From Anaerolineales bacterium (lineage in GTDB: Bacteria; Chloroflexota; Anaerolineae; Anaerolineales; UBA4823): a DNA stretch of 46,713 bases. The stretch is from positions 1 through 46,713 of the forward strand of contig JAFGQI010000155.1 in NCBI GenBank assembly GCA_016935755.1, in the 5' to 3' direction. Under the pieces are notes generated by a model that saw only the letters and a list, made by a program, of their open reading frames with translations, searched no databases and was not told the DNA's origin. The position numbers were made by a program, and so were the translations under genes. Positions 24,384 through 32,787 of this stretch are shown piece after piece. Numbering within the stretch: the stretch's first letter is position 1; each line of letters opens with the position of its first letter.

Positions 24384-25004
24384 ATGAAAAACACAAACCC
24401 TCCTTCAAATGAAAAGCCGTCAGTGGACGTGGGGCGCCGGTTAAGAGAGCTGCGCTCCGAGCGCGGGCTCTCGATCCGCGCCCTGGCCGAGCAAAGCGGC
24501 TTGAATGTCAACACGCTCAGCCTGATCGAAAACGGCAAGACCTCGCCCAGTGTGAGCACCTTACAGCAGATTGCAGCAGCTCTCAAACTGCCGATCAATG
24601 CTTTCTTCGAATCTCAATCCCCTCCACGAAATATTGTGCATCAAAAAGCCAGCTCTCGCCAGACAGCTGGCTTTGCCCACGGAACGCTGGCCGATCTGGG
24701 GACAGATTTTTCCCGTGCTGATCTGGAGCCGTATATGGTCACCCTTGAGCTGCAGGCCAACAGCGGTGATACACCCATTGTTCATACCGGGGTAGAGTTT
24801 GTCTTTTGCCTGGAAGGGCAGATTGGCTACGAAGTGGCAGGGCAAAAATTCACCTTGGATCCGGGCGACAGCCTGCTTTTTGAGGCCCACCTGCCCCATT
24901 TCTGGCGCAATACTGGTGAGGGCGCCTCCCGTTCGCTGCTCTTACTCTGCCCTTCCGATGAGCGTGACCGCCCAGACGAACGACACTTCACACCAGCAAC
25001 CTGA
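24384..25004 (+). CDS. XRE-family regulator with C-terminal cupin domain (copy 2)
   Basis: The 206-residue regulator has an HTH at residues 15-70 (LRSERGLSIRALAEQSGLN) and a cupin at about 125-190 (VEFVFCLEGQIGYEVAG, LDPGDSLLFEAHLPHFW). It is very similar to the first copy at 3537, sharing LIENGKTSPSVSTLQQ, VHTGxEFVFCLEG and LCPSDE. Divergent to the ArsR operon, it precedes the cytochrome/YeeE/molybdenum operon by 248 bp. A cofactor or sulfur-species ligand in the cupin is possible; not determinable. The ribosome site is weak. Confidence 0.87.
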   Translation: MKNTNPPSNEKPSVDVGRRLRELRSERGLSIRALAEQSGLNVNTLSLIENGKTSPSVSTLQQIAAALKLPINAFFESQSPPRNIVHQKASSRQTAGFAHGTLADLGTDFSRADLEPYMVTLELQANSGDTPIVHTGVEFVFCLEGQIGYEVAGQKFTLDPGDSLLFEAHLPHFWRNTGEGASRSLLLLCPSDERDRPDERHFTPAT

Positions 25005-25146
25005 GTGGAATGTAGAACGAACGGCAGCCTTTAGGATGTTTACCATCCGATTGAATTCAAATTTATTGCCCCAGGTCTTTGGGAGGATTCATGGGTGAGA
25101 AACGCACAACAAAAAGTATCTAAATCAAATATTTTAAGCTTAATCA

Positions 25147-25211
25147 ACCATTAAATTTGGTGTATAATATATTTGTTGTAAATCGCTATAGTCAACCAAT
25201 TAATTGGTCAA
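25147..25211 (+). promoter_or_regulatory. Promoter with two TCAACCA/TTGG operator-like repeats upstream of the cytochrome operon
   Basis: A TATAAT (-10) lies at 25163-25168. Directly before it is ACCA-TTAAATT-TGGT (25147-25161), and 48 bp downstream a perfect 14-bp palindrome ACCAATTAATTGGT (25195-25208). Both are preceded by TC, giving a repeated TCAACCA element. The positions, overlapping the -35/-10 interval and just after the start site, fit repressor binding by the XRE-cupin or ArsR protein. Confidence 0.55.
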
Positions 25212-25251
25212 CGCAATCGCCGATTGGAACAACCCTTTGAGGAGCACATCT

Positions 25252-26085
25252 ATGCAAAAAAAGAACCTTTTCACTGTGATACTTGTGATTGGCGTGATGC
25301 TGGTGGTGACAGCCGGATTGTGGCTGGCGACTGCTGCCCCGGCCAGCGCCCAGTGCGGCTCGCAGGCATCATCCTGTAAGAACTGCCATGAAGTGCAGGG
25401 AGAGATGCCTGTCAACAGCGATGGCACCGCCTGGCATACATCGCATGCCTTTGGCGATTTCTGCTATATATGCCACGCTGGCAATAACCAGGCCAAAGAC
25501 ATGGCGGAAGCCCACACTGGCATGGTTCCACCGCTATCAGATATCAAAGCTTCCTGCCAGCAGTGTCACCCAGCAGATTTGCAGGAACGAGCGCAGGTCT
25601 ATGCCACAGCCCTGGGCGTGGAAATCGGTGCAGGGGGGACAACGCCGACCGAAGGTGAAGTTGCTCCGGTGGCAGAACAACCCGCGGTGGAAGCGGTTAC
25701 AGCCCTGGCGCCCGCTGAGATAGATTTGGACGACCCCAACCTGGTGGATTATGTCCAGCGCTACAACGAAATCGTACTGGGCAAGCGCCAGGTTAATGTG
25801 GGCAACACGATCCTGATGGTGATGATTGGCCTGGTTGCAGTAGGCGGCGGTGGATTCGTGTTCTACAACGAGGTTTTGTCAAAATCATCCCTTGGGAACA
25901 CCCAAAAAGTGGACGGCGAATATCCTGGCGATGTTATCGATATGCTCCCAGCTATCGCAAGCCTCAAGCCGCAAAGCCGAAAATCGCTAAAATCCATCCT
26001 GGAGAATCCCCAAAAAACGGAAATCGTGCTTCGATTGATTGACACGCTGGTCTCGGATGAAAAATCAGGAGAGGAATCGCAATGA
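25252..26085 (+). CDS. Membrane-anchored triheme c-type cytochrome
   Basis: The 277-residue protein has an N-terminal signal or anchor (NLFTVILVIGVMLVVTAGLW) followed by three CxxCH hemes within residues 40-110 (CKNCH, CYICH, CQQCH) and a second hydrophobic segment near residue 185-205 (NTILMVMIGLVAVGGGGFVF). The heme domain is thus extracytoplasmic, with a C-terminal cytoplasmic tail. ATG 25252 follows GAGGAGC. The stop overlaps the YeeE gene start (ATGA). It likely carries electrons for the molybdenum enzyme encoded downstream. Confidence 0.88.
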   Translation: MQKKNLFTVILVIGVMLVVTAGLWLATAAPASAQCGSQASSCKNCHEVQGEMPVNSDGTAWHTSHAFGDFCYICHAGNNQAKDMAEAHTGMVPPLSDIKASCQQCHPADLQERAQVYATALGVEIGAGGTTPTEGEVAPVAEQPAVEAVTALAPAEIDLDDPNLVDYVQRYNEIVLGKRQVNVGNTILMVMIGLVAVGGGGFVFYNEVLSKSSLGNTQKVDGEYPGDVIDMLPAIASLKPQSRKSLKSILENPQKTEIVLRLIDTLVSDEKSGEESQ

Positions 26086-26627
26086 ATAAATTGATAGGTT
26101 ATATTCGCAAAGACACCTGGTCGCCATATGTAGCTGGAACACTGCTTGGCCTGGTGGGAATTGGTGCAGTGTGGGCAAGCAACAGCCTGTTGGGCGCTTC
26201 AGGCGCGTTCGAGAACCTGGCCGGGCTGATCGGCAAGGCGCTTGCCCCTGCACTGTTCGACAACCTATACTTCAACTTCATCATGCCGCCCGGAATCACC
26301 TATGGTGTCATGATGTTAGTAGGTCTGTTCTTCGGCGGGATGATCGGCGCAGCAACCAGCGGCACACTGAAATGGGGCAAGAAAGATGCCGCCAACAGCG
26401 ACGAGCAGTGGAAGCGCATCTTTGGCCCACAAACCTGGAAACGCTGGGTGTTGGCGTTTGTGGGTGCAATCGTGCTGGAATATGCTGCTGGCATCGCCGG
26501 TGGGTGTACCAGTGGGCTGGCGATTTCGGGCGGGATGCTGCTGGCGCCTTCCGCATTTCTGTTCATTGCTGGGATGTTTGCTTCCGGCATTGTCACCGCT
26601 CTGATTGTCTACCGCAGGAGGTTTTAA
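26082..26627 (+). CDS. YeeE/YedE family protein, N-terminal half of a split transporter
   Basis: The 181-residue membrane protein has about four to five hydrophobic segments and one YeeE cysteine motif, AGGCTSGLAISGGMLL near residue 145. Two-part YeeE/YedE transporters exist in which each part carries about half of the helices; the second part follows directly (stop TAA, then ATG). It overlaps the cytochrome gene by 4 bp and GAGAGGA precedes the ATG. Substrate is inferred to be a sulfur (or selenium) species from family membership and the neighbouring reductase. Confidence 0.85.
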   Translation: MNKLIGYIRKDTWSPYVAGTLLGLVGIGAVWASNSLLGASGAFENLAGLIGKALAPALFDNLYFNFIMPPGITYGVMMLVGLFFGGMIGAATSGTLKWGKKDAANSDEQWKRIFGPQTWKRWVLAFVGAIVLEYAAGIAGGCTSGLAISGGMLLAPSAFLFIAGMFASGIVTALIVYRRRF

Positions 26628-27182
26628 ATGACCAATTTGCTGCTTGCTCTGGTATTCGGTATTTTCTTCGGCTTTACGTTGAACAAAGCTGGACTGACTA
26701 AATACCACAAAATTGTGAATGTCTTTCGCTTCACCGATATGGCCGTATTGCAGTTCATGATGACTGCGCTGGTCGTCTCGATGATTGGCTTGTATGGCCT
26801 GCGCGCTCTTGGGATGATCGAATTTCCGAACATCCCTGCCACGTATATCGTTGGAAATGTGATTGGCGGGCTGATTTTTGGCATCGGGATGGCCCTGACC
26901 GGTTACTGACCGGGTACATGCGCCGCCGGCGGCGGCGAAGGCAAATTGGATTATCTTATCCCTGGTCTGTTGGGCTTCCTGGTTGGCGCCGTTATTTACG
27001 GGCTTACTTACCAGCAGGTTTTCCCAGTCATTTCGGCCATTGCCAACTATGGCAATGTAGTTATTCCCGACCTGTGGAATATCAGTTCTTTCCTGTTTAT
27101 CACCCTCTTTACCCTGATCTCACTCCTGCTGTTCTATCTGATTGACCGGGCGGGTCTGAAGAGGGCGGAGAAAAATCAATAG
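26628..27182 (+). CDS. YeeE/YedE family selenoprotein, second half (UGA read as Sec94)
   Basis: The frame begins at ATG 26628 (GGAGG upstream) and meets a TGA at 26907-26909, then runs on in the same frame to 27182 with clear continuity: MALTGY-U-PGTCAAGGGEG-KLDYLIPG. In Cys homologues this site is GYCPGTCAAG, so the UGA replaces the motif cysteine. The product is 184 residues with about five membrane segments. A bSECIS-like hairpin starts 11 nt after the TGA. Sec at the site analogous to the transport cysteine suggests direct redox handling of the sulfur or selenium substrate. If read as a stop the gene would be two non-functional pieces. Confidence 0.9.
26907..26937 (+). promoter_or_regulatory. 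Sec UGA and bSECIS-like hairpin in the YeeE selenoprotein mRNA
   Basis: After the TGA (26907-26909) and 11 nt, CGCCGCC (26921-26927), loop GGC (26928-26930) and GGCGGCG (26931-26937) form a perfect 7-bp stem. Opening the top pair gives a CGGCG loop. Position and GG in the loop match bacterial SECIS elements, as in the peroxiredoxin gene of this window. Confidence 0.82.
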
Positions 27183-27222
27183 GCAGCCAAACGATCACTG
27201 ATCACATTTCTTCGGAGCAGTT

Positions 27223-29451
27223 ATGTCAAACATCATCTCAAGACGAGATTTTCTCAAAGTAAGCGCAGCCGCTTCGGCAGTTCTGGCGGCAGGCAGCTTC
27301 GTTCCACCGCAGGTGGCACAGGCTGCACGCCAGGCCGGATATCTCAATGCGCAGGGAGATGGATTCATCCCGAGCATGTGCGAAATGTGTGTCTGGCGCT
27401 GCGGCCTGATTGCCAAAGTCAGAGATGGGCGGGTGGTAAAACTGGATGGCAATCCACAGAACCCGCACTCCAGAGGCAGATTATGCACCCGCGGCCAATC
27501 TGGCTTGATGAACACCTATGATCCCGACCGCGTGCTGACTCCGCTGATCCGGGTGGGTAAACGCGGCGAAGGCAAATTCCGCAAAGCGTCCTGGGATGAA
27601 GCCCTGGATCTGACTGCGAGCAAGATGCTGGAAATTAAACAGAAGTATGGTCCAGAGGCGATGATTTTTTCCTCCACGCACAACCTGAGCCAGGTGCAGT
27701 TCGAGAATCTGCTGTATGCCTATGGATCACCGAATTATGGCACTCAGCGCAGCTTATGCTTCAATGCCATGATCACTGCATTTTTACTGACCTATGGCGT
27801 TGAGGAACCAGCCCGCTTCTACGATAACGTTGAGTTCATTTTGCTGGTCGGTCGCAACTTGATGGAGGCCATCTCAACCTCGGAAACCGGTGAGCTGGCC
27901 GAGGCGCTGGATCGTGGCGCCAAGCTGGTTTATTTAGACCCGCGTTTCACCAAGACTGCCGCCAAAGCCAGCGAGTGGATTCCCATTCGCCCAGGCACTG
28001 ATTCGGCCTTCTTACTGGCAATGATTCATGTCATTGTTACGAACGACCTGGCTGACTGCGATTTTGTCAAACAGTATACAGTCGGCTGCGATGGGATCGT
28101 TGATGCCATGAGCACCTATACGCCAGAATGGGCGGAGGGTGTGACTGGCGTGCCGGCTGCCACCATCGAACGCATCGCCCGCGAATACGCAGGAGCAAAG
28201 CACAACGCCCTGGCGCATCCTGGCTGGCGCACCTCAAATTTTGTAAACTCCTTCCAGACCGAGCGAGCTATTGCCACTTTGAATGCCCTCAGCGGGAATG
28301 TCCTCACACCCGGTGGGTGTCTGTCGATGGATATTACTGCAGAGGGCTCCGGTCTGGGCGTGCCGCCCCAGCCGCCCTACCCACGCATTTCAGCGCTGCG
28401 TCTGGATGGCGCGCCCTGGAAATATCCACTTGTCCCGCTCAAGCTGGGCGTCTTTCAAGAGCTGCGTGATGCTATCCTGACTGGCAAACCTTATCAAGCC
28501 CATGGCTGGTTTATCTCCAGGCAAAATCCGATCATGTCCCTGCCTGACCGCGCCAAAACTCTGCAGGCCTTCGGCAAGATGGGTTTTATCGCCACTGTGG
28601 ATATCATCATGAACGATACAGCCTGGTTCTCAGATGTCGTTCTCCCCGAGGCCTCCTACCTGGAGCGGTATGATCCACTGCTGCCGATGGGCGATAAGGT
28701 TTTCATCCGCCAGCCGGTGATCCAGCCGCAGGGCGAAGCCAAGTCTGCTTTGTGGATTTACAAGCAATTAGGAGAACGTCTCGGCCTGGGTGACTACTTC
28801 CAGTATGCAGATGAGGAAGATTATATCCGTCAACAGCTCGTACCCATAGGCGCAAGTCTGGAAGAATTGAAAGCCAAAGGCTATGCCGAAATGCCGCCCC
28901 ACGAGGATGATGGAGAAATTGTTTTCAACACGCCCTCCGGAAAGATTGAAATCTATTCTGAAACATTGGCCAATGCAGGTTTCGCTCCCTGGCCCACCTG
29001 GGAAGAGCCGCCGCGGCCTGAACCAGGTCAGTTCTATCTGCTGACCGGCAAGGTGGCGCAGGCAACTCAGTTTGCCACACAAAACAACCAGCTGCTGCAC
29101 AAATATTCCGATGAGCCCCGCTTATGGATGAATGCTGATATTGCTACTGGGCTGAATCTGGTTGAGGGTGACTGGCTGGAAGTGAGCAGCCAGGTAGGCA
29201 AGATACATATCCGCCTGCACGCCACACAGGCCATTCGACCCGATTGTGTGTATATGACTCCGGGCTATGGGCATCTTTCCAAAGGCCTGACAACCGCTTT
29301 CGGCGTTGGCGCCAGCGACTCTGTACTGCATGTTACCTACACTGATCCTATCAGCGGCGGACAGGCGCTGACCCAGACTTTTGTATCAGTGAGGAAAGCT
29401 GCGGACGCGTCGTCAGTCGAAGAGCGCAAACCGCTCTATTTGGGAGAATAG
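27223..29451 (+). CDS. Tat-exported molybdopterin oxidoreductase (PsrA/PhsA/TtrA type)
   Basis: The 742-residue protein of the DMSO reductase family begins with a Tat signal (SRRDFLK followed by a hydrophobic segment). The [4Fe-4S] motif is C-x2-C-x3-C with the fourth Cys near RGRLCTRGQSG. The probable Mo ligand is a cysteine (QRSLCFNAM), consistent with polysulfide, thiosulfate, tetrathionate or arsenate reductase type subunits rather than formate dehydrogenase; no in-frame UGA is present. The C-terminal domain contains the MopB cofactor-binding segment (TGKVAQATQFATQN). With FeS and membrane subunits it forms an extracytoplasmic respiratory reductase. Substrate not determined; sulfur oxyanions or polysulfide fit the context. 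Confidence 0.9.
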   Translation: MSNIISRRDFLKVSAAASAVLAAGSFVPPQVAQAARQAGYLNAQGDGFIPSMCEMCVWRCGLIAKVRDGRVVKLDGNPQNPHSRGRLCTRGQSGLMNTYDPDRVLTPLIRVGKRGEGKFRKASWDEALDLTASKMLEIKQKYGPEAMIFSSTHNLSQVQFENLLYAYGSPNYGTQRSLCFNAMITAFLLTYGVEEPARFYDNVEFILLVGRNLMEAISTSETGELAEALDRGAKLVYLDPRFTKTAAKASEWIPIRPGTDSAFLLAMIHVIVTNDLADCDFVKQYTVGCDGIVDAMSTYTPEWAEGVTGVPAATIERIAREYAGAKHNALAHPGWRTSNFVNSFQTERAIATLNALSGNVLTPGGCLSMDITAEGSGLGVPPQPPYPRISALRLDGAPWKYPLVPLKLGVFQELRDAILTGKPYQAHGWFISRQNPIMSLPDRAKTLQAFGKMGFIATVDIIMNDTAWFSDVVLPEASYLERYDPLLPMGDKVFIRQPVIQPQGEAKSALWIYKQLGERLGLGDYFQYADEEDYIRQQLVPIGASLEELKAKGYAEMPPHEDDGEIVFNTPSGKIEIYSETLANAGFAPWPTWEEPPRPEPGQFYLLTGKVAQATQFATQNNQLLHKYSDEPRLWMNADIATGLNLVEGDWLEVSSQVGKIHIRLHATQAIRPDCVYMTPGYGHLSKGLTTAFGVGASDSVLHVTYTDPISGGQALTQTFVSVRKAADASSVEERKPLYLGE

Positions 29452-29452
29452 C

Positions 29453-30250
29453 ATGGAAAAAACGCATAAATATGGCTTCCTGATTGACAGCTCGCGCTGC
29501 ATCGATTGTCGCGCCTGTTTGGTGGCCTGCAGTGTGGAAAATAATGTTCCGATGAAAAACACGCGTATCTGGATTAAGGATACCGGCGTCACCGGTCAAT
29601 TTCCTGTGTTGCAGCGCTACACGGCGCCTTATCACTGCATGCACTGCATCGATCCATCCTGTGTCTCAGCCTGTACGGTTGGCGCGCTGCAGCAAGATGA
29701 GAACGGCATTGTTGTTTACGATGCGGATCGCTGTATAGGCTGTCGCTATTGTATGTATGCCTGTCCGTTTGAAATTCCCAATTTCGAATGGGATCAGCGC
29801 TTAGCTTTGATTGTGAAATGCGATTTTTGTGTCTCCCGACTTGAAGAAGGAGGGCAACCTGCCTGCGCGGCGACCTGCCCCACTAAGGCGATCCAATTCG
29901 GTAGTCGGGAAGAAATGCTCGCCCTGGCGCACGAACGCATTGAGAAAGAGCCGCAACGATACATCAACCATGTTTATGGAGAGTATGAGAATGGGGGTAC
30001 TTCTACCTTCTATATCTCACCAGTTCCCTTCGAGCAACTGGGCTTACCCACCACTGAACAGACCGAGTCTCCGGCTCACTTTAACCGTCTGGTCACACAC
30101 GGCACCCCCGCAGTTGCGGCAGGTGTGGCCATCGGCATGAGTGCTGTCTACCTGGCGATCCAACGCCAGGCAAAAGACAATGCCGCTGCCCAGAGTGAAC
30201 ATGCTGCTGCCCAGCAAACTGGCGAAACTGGAGAAACAAATCATGTTTAG
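29453..30250 (+). CDS. Four-cluster Fe-S subunit (PsrB/HybA type) with C-terminal membrane anchor
   Basis: The 265-residue protein has four [4Fe-4S] motifs of the DMSO reductase/PsrB family: CIDCRACLVACS, CMHCIDPSCVSAC, CIGCRYCMYACPF and CDFCVSRLEEGGQPACAATC. Residues 200-235 contain a hydrophobic helix (AVAAGVAIGMSAVYLAI), which is a HybA-like C-terminal anchor and unusual for PsrB. GGGAG lies before the ATG, directly after the catalytic gene stop. It transfers electrons between the membrane subunit and the molybdenum site. Confidence 0.9.
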   Translation: MEKTHKYGFLIDSSRCIDCRACLVACSVENNVPMKNTRIWIKDTGVTGQFPVLQRYTAPYHCMHCIDPSCVSACTVGALQQDENGIVVYDADRCIGCRYCMYACPFEIPNFEWDQRLALIVKCDFCVSRLEEGGQPACAATCPTKAIQFGSREEMLALAHERIEKEPQRYINHVYGEYENGGTSTFYISPVPFEQLGLPTTEQTESPAHFNRLVTHGTPAVAAGVAIGMSAVYLAIQRQAKDNAAAQSEHAAAQQTGETGETNHV

Positions 30251-31436
30251 CAAAATAATGACCGAGCTACAGCGTTTACCTCGCTTTGCCTATATCCTGG
30301 CTGGATTGACCGCTTTTGGGATGAGCGTCGGTTTGTATCGGTTGTATGCCGGGTTGGGCGTCACTACCAATATGAGCAAGGTTTTCCCTTGGGGTATCTG
30401 GATCAGCTTTGACCTGACTACAGTGGCGCTTTCCGGCGGCGCGTTCACCCTGGCTGCGTTGGTCTACATCTTCCACATGCACGATCTGCACAGCGCCACT
30501 CGTCCAACAGTATTGTTTGGGCTGCTGGGTTATAGCTCCGTACTGGTGATTCTGTTTTTTGACCTGGGCCGCTGGGACCGCTTCTGGCATTTCCTGGTTT
30601 ATCCCAATATCAATTCGGCGCTGTTCGAGGTTAGCTGGTGTATCGCAATCTACTCAACAATTCTGATTTACGAATTTAGCCCGGTTATTGCCGAGCGTTT
30701 TGGCAAGCACAAACTGCTTGATTTAATCAATAAGCTGACCATACCCATGGTCATCGCGGGCATTACGCTGTCATCGATGCATCAATCTTCATTGGGCACA
30801 CTTTTCATCGTTATGTCGCCGCGCTTGCATCCGCTGTGGCATTCCATGCTGCTGCCGGTTTTCTTTTTGATCTCCTCCATACCAGCTGGCATTTCATTAA
30901 TCATCATTGGCTCAATCGTCAGTGATTACCTGTTCGGTCACTCACTCAGCCAGAGGGTGCTCGAAAAGCTGGGATGGCTGCTGCCTTGGGCGCTAAGCCT
31001 CTACCTTGCCCTCAAACTGGGTGAACTGCTGGTGACAGAAGAACTGGGACTGCTAGTAAACAGCGGTATGTACAGCCTTCTATTTTGGGCCGAACTGGTT
31101 GTGGGCAACATCATCCCAATTATCCTGTTCTCGATCAAGCCAGTGCGCTGGAGCCGCAACGGCACACTGATTGGAGCCATATTGGTCGCCGCGGGGATTG
31201 TTCTAAATCGCTTTAACGCGACCTGGTTTGCTCTCAAACCATTGGAAGGTGTGACTTATTCACCCTCCTGGATGGAATTAGCGCTTCTGGTGGGTGTGGC
31301 GTCCGGTGTTCTGCTGGTATTCACCATCATCTCCACCTACTTCCCGGTGTTTGTTGAGACAATCAGCACCAGAAAAACTCAGCCGGTAAAGCTGACAGGC
31401 CCCGAGCCAGCCGCCCATATTCTCAGCGGAGATTAG
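30243..31436 (+). CDS. HybB/NrfD-type integral membrane quinone-interacting subunit
   Basis: The 397-residue protein has about ten hydrophobic segments and belongs to the NrfD/HybB family (PF03916-like): conserved WGIWISFDLTTVALSGGAF, FFDLGRWDRFWHF, SSMHQSSLGTLF and LHPLWHSMLLPVFF. These proteins oxidise or reduce membrane quinones for PsrC/HybB-type complexes. ATG 30243 follows GGAGAAAC and overlaps the Fe-S subunit by 8 bp; a second start at 30258 is possible. Confidence 0.9.
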   Translation: MFSKIMTELQRLPRFAYILAGLTAFGMSVGLYRLYAGLGVTTNMSKVFPWGIWISFDLTTVALSGGAFTLAALVYIFHMHDLHSATRPTVLFGLLGYSSVLVILFFDLGRWDRFWHFLVYPNINSALFEVSWCIAIYSTILIYEFSPVIAERFGKHKLLDLINKLTIPMVIAGITLSSMHQSSLGTLFIVMSPRLHPLWHSMLLPVFFLISSIPAGISLIIIGSIVSDYLFGHSLSQRVLEKLGWLLPWALSLYLALKLGELLVTEELGLLVNSGMYSLLFWAELVVGNIIPIILFSIKPVRWSRNGTLIGAILVAAGIVLNRFNATWFALKPLEGVTYSPSWMELALLVGVASGVLLVFTIISTYFPVFVETISTRKTQPVKLTGPEPAAHILSGD

Positions 31437-31468
31437 TTCCACAAGCCCGATCAGGCTTTGCTATACGC

Positions 31469-32752
31469 ATGACACCAGAACGGTCCGTATCCTTTGTCTC
31501 TCAGATATTCTTACTCTCCGCCTCAGGCTTTATCCTGGCCGCGCTGGGCCTGGCCTATTGGCTGGATATGGGTAGAACAAAGCCGGTTGCACTGATTCCC
31601 AGCCTCACCGGGCAGGTTGAATACTGCCTTACGTGTCATGCCGATCTGCCCGATATCAGCCCCTCACACCCGCGTGAAACCTTTGGATGCGTCATCTGTC
31701 ACGGCGGCGAACGGTTGGCTCTGGAGGCCGATCTTGCGCACAGCAGCATGCGAGGGGGGAAAAACCCCTCTGACCTTTCAGTAGTCGAGCAGTCATGCGG
31801 GGGTGAAAATTGCCACAGCGGTGCACCTGCCGAGCTGAATGATCACATCCAGCGAGTGATGACCAGCATCCAATCAACCTATACAGGCGCGATTACAAAC
31901 ATACGCTATACCTTCGGCGCGCAGCCTGATCAAACGCCCAGATATGGGACGGTGGCAGTACAGGATACAACTCAGCCATCCAATACAGGCATCAATGCCC
32001 TGGAAGCCTTTCAGCCTGCGGATCAGCCTAACCCGCTTCTGCAGTCATTCGGCCAAAACTGCCTCATCTGCCACCTCAACGCTGAACCCCGCGATGGTGG
32101 GAAATATGATCGCTTCACTGGCTGCGCCGCATGCCACTCACCTGCGCTTTCGCCAACGGACGGAGAGAACCAGATCCAGGGACAGGTGCACCGGCTCACC
32201 ACTGCCATTCCCTATACCCAATGCAACACCTGCCATAATCGCGGCAACTATGATTTACGCACCATGACTTTCGTTGAGCGTACCGACCAGCCGACCACGC
32301 GTATCCAGGATTACTATCAACCCATCGCCCAATTCGTCCGATGTGAATACACCCTCGACTGCGTGGACTGCCACACCCGCACCGAAGCGATGGGCGATGG
32401 CGATATCCACGCCACCCAGTCTGATATCCAGTATATCCAGTGCAAATCCTGTCATGGCACGTTGACGGAACTCCCACTCACCCAGACTTTGAATGACCCG
32501 CTCGACATTGCATTTAAAATGGCTTTTCTGAACCCCGTTTTTGACTTAAAGCCCGGTGACACGATCCTGGTCACCGAACGTGGCGAGCCGCTCTGGAATA
32601 CCCGCGTATTATCCGATGGCGCTTACGAATTGATTGGCAAAGTCACCCGCCAGCGTTTCTTGTTCAACCCTGTCATGGGGACAGACTGTGAGCAGAATCC
32701 TGCTGAACAGGAATCCCACTATTGTCACAAATGCCATGCAGTGGAGAGATGA
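31469..32752 (+). CDS. Multiheme c-type cytochrome (8 CxxCH plus one CX4CH)
   Basis: The 427-residue protein has an N-terminal signal anchor (FLLSASGFILAALGLAYWL) and heme sites CLTCH, CVICH, CLICH, CAACH, CNTCH, CVDCH, CKSCH and CHKCH, plus CGGENCH, which could be a CX4CH heme site. Long heme-free spacers surround a middle region (residues 115-175). It likely collects or delivers electrons outside the membrane with the triheme cytochrome and the molybdenum reductase, or reduces an insoluble or large acceptor. Octaheme tetrathionate-reductase or hydroxylamine oxidoreductase-like alternatives cannot be excluded. The ribosome site is weak. Confidence 0.87.
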   Translation: MTPERSVSFVSQIFLLSASGFILAALGLAYWLDMGRTKPVALIPSLTGQVEYCLTCHADLPDISPSHPRETFGCVICHGGERLALEADLAHSSMRGGKNPSDLSVVEQSCGGENCHSGAPAELNDHIQRVMTSIQSTYTGAITNIRYTFGAQPDQTPRYGTVAVQDTTQPSNTGINALEAFQPADQPNPLLQSFGQNCLICHLNAEPRDGGKYDRFTGCAACHSPALSPTDGENQIQGQVHRLTTAIPYTQCNTCHNRGNYDLRTMTFVERTDQPTTRIQDYYQPIAQFVRCEYTLDCVDCHTRTEAMGDGDIHATQSDIQYIQCKSCHGTLTELPLTQTLNDPLDIAFKMAFLNPVFDLKPGDTILVTERGEPLWNTRVLSDGAYELIGKVTRQRFLFNPVMGTDCEQNPAEQESHYCHKCHAVER

Positions 32753-32787
32753 AGAGCGCTTTTTTGTGCCGTACATAAGAGGCAAAT

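Noticed and set aside
26907..26909. TGA as the true stop of a short YeeE protein followed by a separate small gene
   Set aside because: The downstream frame has no start or ribosome site of its own before the conserved PGTCAAG segment, and a SECIS-like hairpin is present.
25252..32752. Alternative complex III (Act) operon
   Set aside because: The catalytic subunit keeps the Fe-S site, a cysteine Mo ligand and a Tat signal, and there is a separate Fe-S subunit; the ActB fusion and ActD-F genes are missing.
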